Shown here: piece after piece, positions 29,470 to 37,161 of the stretch
How positions within the stretch are numbered: position 1 is the first letter of the stretch
How the letters are laid out: each line of letters opens with the position of its first letter
Assembly (NCBI GenBank): GCA_019510435.1
Contig: JAEKKJ010000008.1
Span: 248,001-312,000, forward strand
From: Caulobacterales bacterium
GTDB lineage: Bacteria > Pseudomonadota > Alphaproteobacteria > Caulobacterales > Caulobacteraceae
Length of the DNA stretch: 64,000 nt
Direction: 5' to 3'
Made by a program: the position numbers and the translations under genes
The notes under the pieces: model-generated
Told to the model about the DNA's origin: nothing
Database searches by the model: none
What the model saw: only the letters and a program-made list of their open reading frames with translations

Positions 29470-32400
29470 TGCTCTCCGCCATCGTCGGCTGGACGCTGAA
29501 GCGGCCGCGCCTCGTCGTCGTCGCGGCCCTGATGCTGCTGATCTACGGCGGCGTCGTGCTGGCCCACGCCAAGTTCGACGTCTTCCCCGACTTCGTGCCG
29601 GCCCAGGCCGAGGTGCAGACCGAGGCGCCCGGCTTCACCGCCGAACAGGTGGAGCAGCTGGTCACCCGCCCGGTGGAGCAGTCGGTGAACGGCGCGGCCG
29701 GCGTGGACGCCGTGCGCTCCACGTCCCAGGCGGGCCTGTCGGTGGTGAGCGTGGTGTTCAAGGAGGGCGCCGATCCCTATCGCGCCCGCCAGGTGGTCGC
29801 CGAGGCCCTGTCGGAGATCGGGAGCCTGCCGGTCGGCGTTGGCGCGCCCAAGGTCAGCCCGCTCACCTCGTCGACCATGGACCTCCTGAAGGTCGGCTTC
29901 ACGTCCGACCGGCTCTCGCCGATGCAGCTGCGCGACCTGGTGCAGTGGACGGTGCGGCCGCGGATCCTGTCGGCCGCCGGCGTCGCGCGCGCCACGGTCT
30001 ATGGCGGGCAGGCGCGGCGTCTGGAGGTGCGGGTCCGGCCCCAGGACCTGGCCGCCCGCGACCTCAGCCTCGACGACGTGCTGGCGGCGGTGAAGGCCTC
30101 GTCCGGCGTCTCCGGCGGCGGCTACATCGACACGCCGCAGCAGCGCATCCTGATCGAACCCCGCGGCCAGGCGACCAGCGCCGCCGATATCGCCGCCGCC
30201 CCGCTACCCGCGGTGGCCGGCGCCGCCCCGGCCCGCATCGGCGACGTGGCCACGGTGGTCGATGGGGCCGGGCCGCTGAACGGCGACGCCCTGATCATGG
30301 GCAAGCCCGGCGTCCTGCTGTCGATCTCCAGCCAGTACGGCGCCAACACCCTGGAGGCGACGCATGCCGTGGAGGCGGCGTTGGCGGAGCTGACACCCGC
30401 CCTGAAGGCCCAGGGCGTGACGGTGAACGCCGGCCTGCACCGTCCGGCCAACTTCATCGGCTCGGCGCTGAAGGGCATCGCCGACGACCTGCTGATCGGC
30501 GCGGTGCTGATCGCGGTGGTGCTGTTCCTCTTCATGCGCGACCTGCGCAGCGTGGTGATCGCCTTCGTCTCGATCCCCCTGGCCCTGCTGGCGGCGGTGG
30601 TGGTGCTGGACCGCATGGGCTCGACCATCAACACCATGACCCTGGGCGGCCTGGCCGTGGCGCTGGGCGTCGTCGTGGACGATGCGGTGATCGGGACCGA
30701 GAATATCGTGCGGCGCCTGCGCACCCTGAAGCCGGACGCCGCCGCGGCGGACGTGATCCTGGACGCCTCGGTGGAGGTGCGGGCGCCGGTGATCTACGCC
30801 ACCCTGATGCTGGCCCTGGTGCTGTTGCCGGTGCTGCTGCTGCACGGGCTGCAGGGGGCGTTCTTCTCGCCGCTGGCCGCATCGTTCATCATCGCGACCC
30901 TGGCCTCCCTGGCGGTGGCGGTGCTGGTGACCCCGCCGTTGGCGCTGCTGCTGCTGGCGGGCAAGCGCCTGCACGACGAGCCGGCGGTGCTGGTGCGGGC
31001 CAAGGACTGGCACCAGCGGCTGTTGACCCGCGCCGTGGCGGGGCCGCGCTGGGCGCTCGGCGCCAGTGCGGTGGCGCTCGCGCTCACCGTGGCGGGCTTC
31101 GTGCTTTTCAACTCCGAGCTGCTGCCCAGCTTCCGCGAAGGCCACTTCGTGCTGGGAGTCCAGGGCCCTCCGGGCACCTCCCTGGCGGTGATGCGCGACT
31201 ACGGCCAGCGGATCACCAAGGACCTGCTCGCCATCGACGGGATCGCCACCGCCGAGCAGCAGATAGGCCGGGCCGAAGGCGGCGAGGACGCCTTCGGGAC
31301 CGAGCGCAGCGAGTTCCACGTGGAGCTGAAGCCCGGGCTCTCGGGCGCCCGGCAGGACGAGATCCAGGATGGCATCCACAAGGTGCTGGACAGCTATCCG
31401 GGCCTCAGCACCGAGGTGCTGACCTTCCTCGGCGACCGCATCGGCGAGTCGCTGTCCGGGGAGACCGCGGCCCTGGCGGTGGGCGTCTATGGCGCCGACC
31501 TCGACACCCTGGACAAGACCGCCGACCAGATCGCCGCCGTCCTGGAGAAGGTTCCGGGGGCGGTGGACGTGAAGGTGCAGACGCCGCCGTCGACGCCGGC
31601 GGTGCGGGTGGACCTGAATTTCGCGGCCCTGGCGCGCTATGGCGTAACCCCGGCCGAGGCCCTGGACACCATCGGCACGGCCTACCAGGGCGCGGTGGCG
31701 GCCCAGATCTACCAGGACATCCGCTCGGTCGACATCGCGGTCACCACCACGTCGGACGTGCGGCAAGACCCAGAGGCGGTGGGCGACCTGCTGATCCGCT
31801 CCGCCGGCGGCACGGCCGTGCCGCTGAAGTCCATCGCCCACGTCTATCTGACCGAAGGGCGCACGTCCGTGAGCCACGAGGGCGGGCGGCCGCGCCAGGT
31901 GGTCACCGCCAACCCGGCGCCCAAGGATGTTTCTCGCGTGACGCGGGCCGCGCAGCAGGCCATCGCCGCACAGGTGAAGCTGCCGGCGGGCGTCTACCTG
32001 GAGTTCACCGGCACGGCGGCGGGCGCGACGGCCGCGCGCCAGGAGCTGCTGTTCAACACCGCCATCGCCGTGGCCGGGGTCGTGGCCCTGCTGCTGCTGG
32101 CCTTCGGCAGCGGGCGTTCCACAGCCCTGGTGCTGGGCGCGACGCCCTTCGCCCTGGTGGGCGGCGTGATCGCGGTGGCGCTCACCGGCGCGAGCCTGTC
32201 GCTGGGTTCGCTGGTGGGCTTTGTGACCCTGTTCGGCGTGGCGGCGCGCAACGCCATCCTGCTCATCGCCCACCTGGACCACCTGATCGAACGCGAGGGC
32301 CATGACTGGTCGCTGGAGACCGTCCTGCTGGCCACGCGCGAGCGGGTCACGCCGATCCTGATGACGGCCCTGGTCACGGGCCTGGGCGTGCTGCCGCTGG

Positions 32401-32549
32401 CCCTGGCCACCGGCCAGGCCGGCCGCGAGATCCAGGGTCCGATGGCGATCGTCATCCTGGGGGGCTTGATCACCTCCACCATCGCGAGCCTGATCCTCCT
32501 GCCGGCGCTGGCCTGGCGCTATGGCCGCGCGCCAGGGACCGCCGCATGA
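29469..32549 (+). CDS. RND efflux inner-membrane pump (CzcA-like)
   Basis: 1026 residues with the full RND layout. Helix 1 (LVVVAALMLLIYGGVVLA) is followed by porter domain 1 (DVFPDFVPAQAEVQTEAPGF, VEQLVTRPVEQSVNGAAGV), six helices with the proton-relay region LGGLAVALGVVVDDAVIGTENIV, porter domain 2, and the last helices (GVAARNAILLIAHLDHL). The DVFPDF and APGFTAEQVEQLVTRPVE segments mark the heavy-metal-efflux-like branch. In helix 4, VVVDDAVIGTEN carries two adjacent aspartates, unlike the single Asp of CzcA (DFG..VDGAV) or CusA, so the substrate is open. It shares one base with the adaptor gene's stop and overlaps the next gene by 4 bp. Confidence 0.93.
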   Translation: MLSAIVGWTLKRPRLVVVAALMLLIYGGVVLAHAKFDVFPDFVPAQAEVQTEAPGFTAEQVEQLVTRPVEQSVNGAAGVDAVRSTSQAGLSVVSVVFKEGADPYRARQVVAEALSEIGSLPVGVGAPKVSPLTSSTMDLLKVGFTSDRLSPMQLRDLVQWTVRPRILSAAGVARATVYGGQARRLEVRVRPQDLAARDLSLDDVLAAVKASSGVSGGGYIDTPQQRILIEPRGQATSAADIAAAPLPAVAGAAPARIGDVATVVDGAGPLNGDALIMGKPGVLLSISSQYGANTLEATHAVEAALAELTPALKAQGVTVNAGLHRPANFIGSALKGIADDLLIGAVLIAVVLFLFMRDLRSVVIAFVSIPLALLAAVVVLDRMGSTINTMTLGGLAVALGVVVDDAVIGTENIVRRLRTLKPDAAAADVILDASVEVRAPVIYATLMLALVLLPVLLLHGLQGAFFSPLAASFIIATLASLAVAVLVTPPLALLLLAGKRLHDEPAVLVRAKDWHQRLLTRAVAGPRWALGASAVALALTVAGFVLFNSELLPSFREGHFVLGVQGPPGTSLAVMRDYGQRITKDLLAIDGIATAEQQIGRAEGGEDAFGTERSEFHVELKPGLSGARQDEIQDGIHKVLDSYPGLSTEVLTFLGDRIGESLSGETAALAVGVYGADLDTLDKTADQIAAVLEKVPGAVDVKVQTPPSTPAVRVDLNFAALARYGVTPAEALDTIGTAYQGAVAAQIYQDIRSVDIAVTTTSDVRQDPEAVGDLLIRSAGGTAVPLKSIAHVYLTEGRTSVSHEGGRPRQVVTANPAPKDVSRVTRAAQQAIAAQVKLPAGVYLEFTGTAAGATAARQELLFNTAIAVAGVVALLLLAFGSGRSTALVLGATPFALVGGVIAVALTGASLSLGSLVGFVTLFGVAARNAILLIAHLDHLIEREGHDWSLETVLLATRERVTPILMTALVTGLGVLPLALATGQAGREIQGPMAIVILGGLITSTIASLILLPALAWRYGRAPGTAA

Positions 32550-33892
32550 CCACAGAGCCCGAAGGGGTCGACGAAGCCGCCGCGCCACCGCCCTGGCTGC
32601 GGCGCTGGTGGGACCTGATGGACCTGCGGATCGGCATCGTGCCGGTCCCGGTGGCGGTCCTGATCGGGCTGGTGGCCGCGGTCTACGTGGGCCTCGGCAA
32701 GGCGCCCTCCGACATCCTGATGAACATCGCGGTGCTGGCCACCGGCGGCTTCCTCTGCGCCGAGGTGGGCAAGCGCCTGCCCGTCCTGAAGCACGTGGGC
32801 TCGGCGGCGATCCTTGCCACCTTCGTGCCGTCTTACCTGGTCTACGCGCACCTGCTGCCCAGGCCGCTGACCGACTCCATCACAGCCTTCACCGACAGCT
32901 CCAACTTCCTCTACCTGTTCATCGCCTCGATCATCGTCGGCAGCATCCTGGGCATGGACCGGCGGGTGCTGATCAGCGGCTTCCTGAAGATCTTCGTGCC
33001 CCTGGGACTCGGCACGATCGCCGGCATGGCGGTCGGCTGCGGGGTCGGCACGGCGCTTGGGCTCGGCCTGAAGCACACCCTCTTCAAGATCGTCGTGCCG
33101 ATCATGGCGGGCGGGGTGGGCGAGGGGGCGATCCCGCTCTCCATCGGCTACGCCCAGTTCAGCGGCCAGCCGCAGGGCGACCTCTTCGCCGAGGTGCTGC
33201 CCGCGGTGATGCTGGGCAGCCTCACCGCCATCGTCTTCGCCGGCCTGCTCAACTTCGCCGGCAAGCGCTGGCCGCACCTCACCGGCGAAGGGCGCCTGCA
33301 GCCGGGCGAGGAGGACGCGCCGCTGGACCAGGCCGCGCCGGGCCTCGCGCCCGCCGACGTGCAGACCGTGGGCGCGGCGGTGGTGCTGACCGTGACCCTC
33401 TTCCTCCTCGGCTCGCTGGCCCAGAAGCTCTGGAGCTGGCCCGGGCCCGTGGTGATGCTGGCCCTGGCGGTGATCCTGAAGCTGGGCCGCCTGGCCTCGC
33501 CGGCGCTGGAGCGCGGCGCCTATGCCAACTACCGCTTCTTCTCGGCCTGCGTGACCTATCCGCTGCTCTTCGCCATCGGCGTGGCCAAGACGCCGTGGGA
33601 GAAGCTGGCCGCCGCCTTCACCCTGCCCACCCTGGTCACCATCGTGGCCACCGTCGCGACCGTGATGGGTACGGGCTTCCTGGTCGCCCGCTGGGTGCGG
33701 ATCTATCCGATCGAGGCGGCCATCGTGAACGCCACCCACTCCGGCCAGGGCGGCACCGGCGACGTGGCCATCCTCACCGCCGCCAACCGCATGCAGCTGA
33801 TGCCCTTCGCCCAGATCGCCACCCGGATCGGCGGGGCGATCGTGGTCACCCTGGCGCTGATCGCCTTTGCGAAACTGGGCGGCGCCGGCTGA
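32546..33892 (+). CDS. 2-hydroxycarboxylate transporter family protein (CitS/MaeN-like)
   Basis: 448 residues, about eleven hydrophobic helices. Both glycine-rich re-entrant motifs of the 2HCT family are present: MAGGVGEGAIPLSIGYA and GQGGTGDVAILTAANRM. Known members are secondary transporters for citrate, malate or lactate, some with sodium or divalent-metal-citrate complexes. The gene starts inside the last codons of the RND pump (ATGA overlap), so its translation is coupled to a metal-type efflux pump. That is an unusual partnership suggesting a role in handling metal-carboxylate complexes or in supplying a chelator (inference). Confidence 0.9.
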   Translation: MTTEPEGVDEAAAPPPWLRRWWDLMDLRIGIVPVPVAVLIGLVAAVYVGLGKAPSDILMNIAVLATGGFLCAEVGKRLPVLKHVGSAAILATFVPSYLVYAHLLPRPLTDSITAFTDSSNFLYLFIASIIVGSILGMDRRVLISGFLKIFVPLGLGTIAGMAVGCGVGTALGLGLKHTLFKIVVPIMAGGVGEGAIPLSIGYAQFSGQPQGDLFAEVLPAVMLGSLTAIVFAGLLNFAGKRWPHLTGEGRLQPGEEDAPLDQAAPGLAPADVQTVGAAVVLTVTLFLLGSLAQKLWSWPGPVVMLALAVILKLGRLASPALERGAYANYRFFSACVTYPLLFAIGVAKTPWEKLAAAFTLPTLVTIVATVATVMGTGFLVARWVRIYPIEAAIVNATHSGQGGTGDVAILTAANRMQLMPFAQIATRIGGAIVVTLALIAFAKLGGAG

Positions 33893-33899
33893 CTTGTAT

Positions 33900-33927
33900 T
33901 TGGTACTGTCGTCGATGATAGTACAAA
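33900..33927. promoter_or_regulatory. 28-bp dyad site S3
   Basis: Half-sites TTGGTAC and GTACAAA are 14 bp apart, a near-perfect dyad, 20 bp upstream of the second 260-residue exported protein and just after the 2HCT gene. Confidence 0.7.
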
Positions 33928-33946
33928 TCTTCTCGCGGAGCGCCTC

Positions 33947-34729
33947 ATGCCGGTTCAGTCCTTCCTGCGTCTCGTCCGGTGGGCGGCCCTAGCCCTGGGG
34001 CTGCTGGCGGGCGCGCCGGCGATGGCGGCAGACCTGCCAGGCGGGCCGACCTCGCTGCTGATCTCCTACCGCGCAGAACCGTCGAACCGGCCCGCCTTCC
34101 GCGCCTATCTGCAAGGCCCCGAAACGGCTCTCTTGGACCGGCTGAAGCGCGAGGGCGTGCTCAAGAGCTACCAGGTGCTGTTCAACCCGTTCGTCACCGG
34201 CACCTGGGACGCCATGACGGTGCTGAGCTTCTCCAGCTACACGGCGACCCAGCGCTGGAAGGAGATCGAGCGGACGCGACCCGGCGGGCTAGACGCGGCG
34301 GGCCTGAAGCTGGCCCGGCCGCTGGAGACCTATTCGGCGGACCTGGCCTGGGAAGGCGAGGCCGCCGACGGCGGGCCGCCAGGCAACCGCGTCGTCTATG
34401 TGATCCCATACAGCTACACCGCTCTCGACCAGTACAAGGCCTATGTCGACGCCTATGTGATCCCGCAGGTGAAGGGCTGGATGGCGGACGGCGTGCTGAG
34501 CCGCTACGGCCTCTTCCTCAACCGCGACCCGGTGGGCGATCCCTGGGATGCGCTCTTCGTCTACGAGTACCGCGACCTGGCCAGCTTCGGCCGGCGCGAG
34601 GAGGTGGTGGCCAAGGTGCGGGCGCCCCTGCGCGAAGACCCGGCCTGGAAGCACTGGAACGAGATCAAGTCGACGGTGCGCTCGGAGAGCCAGAACACCC
34701 AGGCCGAGATCCTGTCGGCGGGGAAGTGA
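33947..34729 (+). CDS. Exported protein of unknown function, 260 aa, paralogue of 21972-22754
   Basis: 260 residues, exactly the length of its paralogue. Signal peptide ALGLLAGAPAMAAD. It shows the same two-half organisation: SLLISYRAEPSNRPAFRAYL..WDAMTVLSFSSY and VVYVIPYSYTALDQYKAYVDAYVIPQ..WDALFVYEYRDLASFGRREEVV. I do not recognise a characterised family; a duplicated dimeric-alpha/beta-barrel fold is my inference. It stands alone with dyad site S3 directly upstream, so it appears to be a single-gene unit of the same regulon as modules A and B, inserted among metal-efflux genes. Periplasmic or secreted. Confidence 0.8.
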   Translation: MPVQSFLRLVRWAALALGLLAGAPAMAADLPGGPTSLLISYRAEPSNRPAFRAYLQGPETALLDRLKREGVLKSYQVLFNPFVTGTWDAMTVLSFSSYTATQRWKEIERTRPGGLDAAGLKLARPLETYSADLAWEGEAADGGPPGNRVVYVIPYSYTALDQYKAYVDAYVIPQVKGWMADGVLSRYGLFLNRDPVGDPWDALFVYEYRDLASFGRREEVVAKVRAPLREDPAWKHWNEIKSTVRSESQNTQAEILSAGK

Positions 34730-34734
34730 GCGAG

Positions 34735-34760
34735 ATTGGGAATCCACAACCTCGCGGCCA
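34735..34760 (+). promoter_or_regulatory. Putative response-regulator box 3 (upstream of beta-propeller gene)
   Basis: Third 26-bp copy (ATTGGGAATC ... CGCGGCCA), 59 bp before the beta-propeller start. A CTAG-centred element follows 46 bp from the box start, as in box 2. Confidence 0.5.
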
Positions 34761-34819
34761 CGCCGTCGCCAGCCGCCGCAGCCTAGGCCGGGCGCATCCG
34801 TGACGAGCTGGAGGCGCCC

Positions 34820-35914
34820 ATGCCCAAGACCCTGATCGCCGCCCTCATCGCCGCGGCCGTGGCGAGCGCCACGGCGGCCGCGCCCGCGCCGAAGCCCGCC
34901 GGGCGCGTGTACCGCCTGGACGCCGTCGTCCCCCTGAAGGGCGCGCGGCCGGCCTGGGACTACCTCACCTTCGACGCCACGCGCGCGCGGCTGTTCATCG
35001 GGCGGCGGGACGCCGGCGTCACGGTCTATGACGTCAAGGCCAGGCGGGTGGTCGGCCAGATCCAGAACGCCGAGGGCGCCAATATCGCCGCGCTCGTGCC
35101 CGAGGTGGGCCGCGGCTACACCGCCAACGAGGACGGCTCGACCACCATCTTCGACCTGGCCAGCCTGAAGACCCTGCGCCGCGTGAAACTCGGGGAGGGC
35201 GCGGACGCGGCCTTCTACGAGCCCGCCACAGGCCAGCTGGCCTTCACCATGGGCGACAGCCAACAGCTGACCTTCATCGACGCCAGGACCGCCAAGGTCA
35301 CCGGCCACACCCATATCGACGCCGACGAGATCGAGGGCGTCGCGCCAGACGGCAAGGGGCTGCTCTATGTGGCCGAGCGCGACAAGGACCGCATCGCCAA
35401 GGTCGATGCGCGCACCCACGCGGTGGCGGCCGAATGGGACGTGCCCAAGTGCCACCAGCCCACGGGCGTGGCGTTCGATCCGGCCAGCAATCGCCTCTTC
35501 GTCGGCTGCAAGGGCGAGCACCCCGTCCTGTCGGTGATCGACGTGGCCGACGGGCGCGTGGTGGCCCAGCCGGAGATCGGGCGCGGCAACGATGCGGTGC
35601 GCTTCGATCCCCAGACGCGCCGGGTGTTCACCGCCAACGGCGTCGACGGCAACATCGTGATCTACGACCAGCTGGGCCCGGACAGCTACCGGCTGTTCCA
35701 GGCGGTGACCACCCGGCCCATCGCCCGCACCCTGGCGATCGATCCGGCGACCAAGACGCTCTACACGGTCACCGCCGAGGGCATGGTGGACCCGGCGCGG
35801 CCGGTGAACCGCAAGGCGGCGGCCTTCTATCCCAACGTCTATTTCGACAACAGCTTCGTGCTGCTGGCCTACGGCCTGCACCCCAGGCCGGCGGGCCCGC
35901 AGGCGGAGGACTAG
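34820..35914 (+). CDS. Exported YVTN-type beta-propeller protein
   Basis: 364 residues with a signal peptide (VASATAAAPAPKPAG). It has repeated blades of about 40 residues: WDYLTFDATRARLFIGRRDAGVTVYDVKARRVVGQI, TGVAFDPASNRLFVGCKGE, NDAVRFDPQTRRVFTANGVDGNIVIYDQ, and LAIDPATKTLYTVTAEG. No catalytic motif is recognisable; such proteins bind ligands or scaffold in the periplasm. The upstream box shared with the response regulator and RND operon suggests joint regulation in the same stress response. Two cysteines (in PKCHQP and VGCKGE) are about 22 residues apart and could form a disulfide or bind metal. Confidence 0.85.
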   Translation: MPKTLIAALIAAAVASATAAAPAPKPAGRVYRLDAVVPLKGARPAWDYLTFDATRARLFIGRRDAGVTVYDVKARRVVGQIQNAEGANIAALVPEVGRGYTANEDGSTTIFDLASLKTLRRVKLGEGADAAFYEPATGQLAFTMGDSQQLTFIDARTAKVTGHTHIDADEIEGVAPDGKGLLYVAERDKDRIAKVDARTHAVAAEWDVPKCHQPTGVAFDPASNRLFVGCKGEHPVLSVIDVADGRVVAQPEIGRGNDAVRFDPQTRRVFTANGVDGNIVIYDQLGPDSYRLFQAVTTRPIARTLAIDPATKTLYTVTAEGMVDPARPVNRKAAAFYPNVYFDNSFVLLAYGLHPRPAGPQAED

Positions 35915-35916
35915 CC

Positions 35917-35932
35917 TCCCTCCGCGGAGGGA
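35917..35932. repeat. Short palindrome TCCCTCCGCGGAGGGA
   Basis: A perfect 16-bp palindrome just after the beta-propeller gene, without a T-run. A related sequence (CCCCTCCGCAGGGGGATGGC) occurs near 46787 in another intergenic gap, so it is probably a small dispersed element. Confidence 0.6.
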
Positions 35933-35990
35933 TGGCGCGGGCCAGCCAGGCCGCTATGCCGAGACGATTGCACCGAGCGAGGACGTCCCC

Positions 35991-36950
35991 ATGACCGTGC
36001 TGATCGAGCGCATCCGCAAGGCCGACGTCGCCATCCGGCCGCAGGTGCGGGTCACGCCTTTGGAGGAGAGCCGCGCGCTGTCGGCGACCCTGGGCTGCGA
36101 GGTCTGGCTCAAGTGCGACCATCTGCAGCCCACCGGCTCGTTCAAGATCCGCGGGGCCACCAACCGCGTGCACTGCCTGACGGACGCCGAGCGCCGCGCC
36201 GGCGTTACCACCGCCTCCACCGGCAACCACGGCCAGGCGGTGGCGCGGGCCGGGGCGCTCGCCGGCGTGCCGGTGACGGTCTATGTGGCGGCCTCCGCGA
36301 CCCCCGCGAAGCAGGCCGCGATCCGCGCCCTCGGCGCCGAGCTGGTGGTGGTCGAGGGCTCGGTGGTGGAGGCCGAGCTCACGGCCCGCCGCGTCGCCGG
36401 CGAGACCGGCCGCGTCTACATCTCGCCCTACAATGACGTGGAGGTGGTGGCCGGGCAGGGGACCCTGGGCCTGGAGCTGATGGACCAGGCGCCGGACCTG
36501 GACGCGGTGTTCATCGCCACCGGCTGCGGCGGCCTGACGGGCGGGGCGGGCACGGCGATCAAGTCGGTCCATCCGCAGACGCGCGTGGTCGCCGTCTGGC
36601 CCGAGCGCTCGCCGGCCCTGCTGCGCTCGCTGGAGGCGGGACGGGTCGTCGACTGCGAGGACCTGCCCACCCTCTCCGACGGCACCGCCGGCGCCGTGGA
36701 GCCCGGCTCGATCACCTTCCCGATCTGCCAGGAGGTGATCGACGAGACGGTGACGGTGACCGAGCCCGAGATCGCCGCCGCCATGCGCCGCATCGCCGAG
36801 GCCGAGCGCTGGATGGTGGAAGGCGCCGCTGGCGTGGCCCTCGGCGGCCTCATCAAGACCGCCGACCAATGGCGCGGCCGCAAGGTGGCTGTGGTGCTCT
36901 GCGGCCGCAACATCGCCCTGGATGCGTTCCTGGATGCGGTGGGCGGCTAG
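35991..36950 (+). CDS. PLP-dependent threonine/serine dehydratase-like enzyme (EutB/BhcB type)
   Basis: 319 residues, fold type II PLP enzyme without the C-terminal ACT regulatory domain of IlvA. The Schiff-base lysine is K52 in LQPTGSFKIRGATNR. STGNHGQAVA binds the substrate carboxylate and ATGCGGLTGG the phosphate. Catabolic threonine dehydratase, serine racemase, hydroxyaspartate dehydratase and the ectoine-pathway EutB all share this architecture. It is convergent with an ornithine cyclodeaminase-family gene. EutB/EutC and BhcB/BhcD pairs have the same two families, hinting at 3-hydroxyaspartate or related chemistry (inference). SD GAGGACGT. Confidence 0.85.
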   Translation: MTVLIERIRKADVAIRPQVRVTPLEESRALSATLGCEVWLKCDHLQPTGSFKIRGATNRVHCLTDAERRAGVTTASTGNHGQAVARAGALAGVPVTVYVAASATPAKQAAIRALGAELVVVEGSVVEAELTARRVAGETGRVYISPYNDVEVVAGQGTLGLELMDQAPDLDAVFIATGCGGLTGGAGTAIKSVHPQTRVVAVWPERSPALLRSLEAGRVVDCEDLPTLSDGTAGAVEPGSITFPICQEVIDETVTVTEPEIAAAMRRIAEAERWMVEGAAGVALGGLIKTADQWRGRKVAVVLCGRNIALDAFLDAVGG

Positions 36951-36982
36951 GGGAAAGCCCCATCACCTTGAACATATTAAGA

Positions 36983-37111
36983 TCGTCATGACCGGGCTTA
37001 TCCCGGCCACTCATACGCGCCTGATGCCGCAGGACGTCCGCGGCGGCCAAGCCGCGTCTCTCCGTGGACATCGGTGTTCATAGGTGACCGGGACAAGCCC
37101 GGTGATGACGA
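36983..37111. repeat. Pair of inverted CCGGGCTT repeats flanking an intergenic segment
   Basis: 36983-37009 (TCGTCATGACCGGGCTTA onward) and 37085-37111 are inverted copies with few mismatches, each an imperfect CGGGCTT..CCCGG-type palindrome common in alphaproteobacterial gaps. About 75 bp between them is without coding signs. The element lies between convergent genes and may act as a terminator. Confidence 0.75.
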
Positions 37112-37161
37112 GCAAAAAGAGGGACAGGGGCCGCACCTGGGGGCCCGGCGCAGGCCAACCC

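Noticed and set aside
29945..32305. 786-codon open frame overlapping the RND pump on the same strand
   Set aside because: Gly/Arg/Pro-rich shadow frame; the pump frame has complete family motifs.
32521..33918. Alternative frame over the 2HCT transporter
   Set aside because: Low-complexity Arg/Gly/Pro translation; the 2HCT frame has both conserved glycine-rich motifs and helices.
36951..37161. Possible insertion-sequence remnant flanked by inverted repeats
   Set aside because: The 75-bp interior has no transposase-like coding and the repeats are of the common CGGGCTT type.
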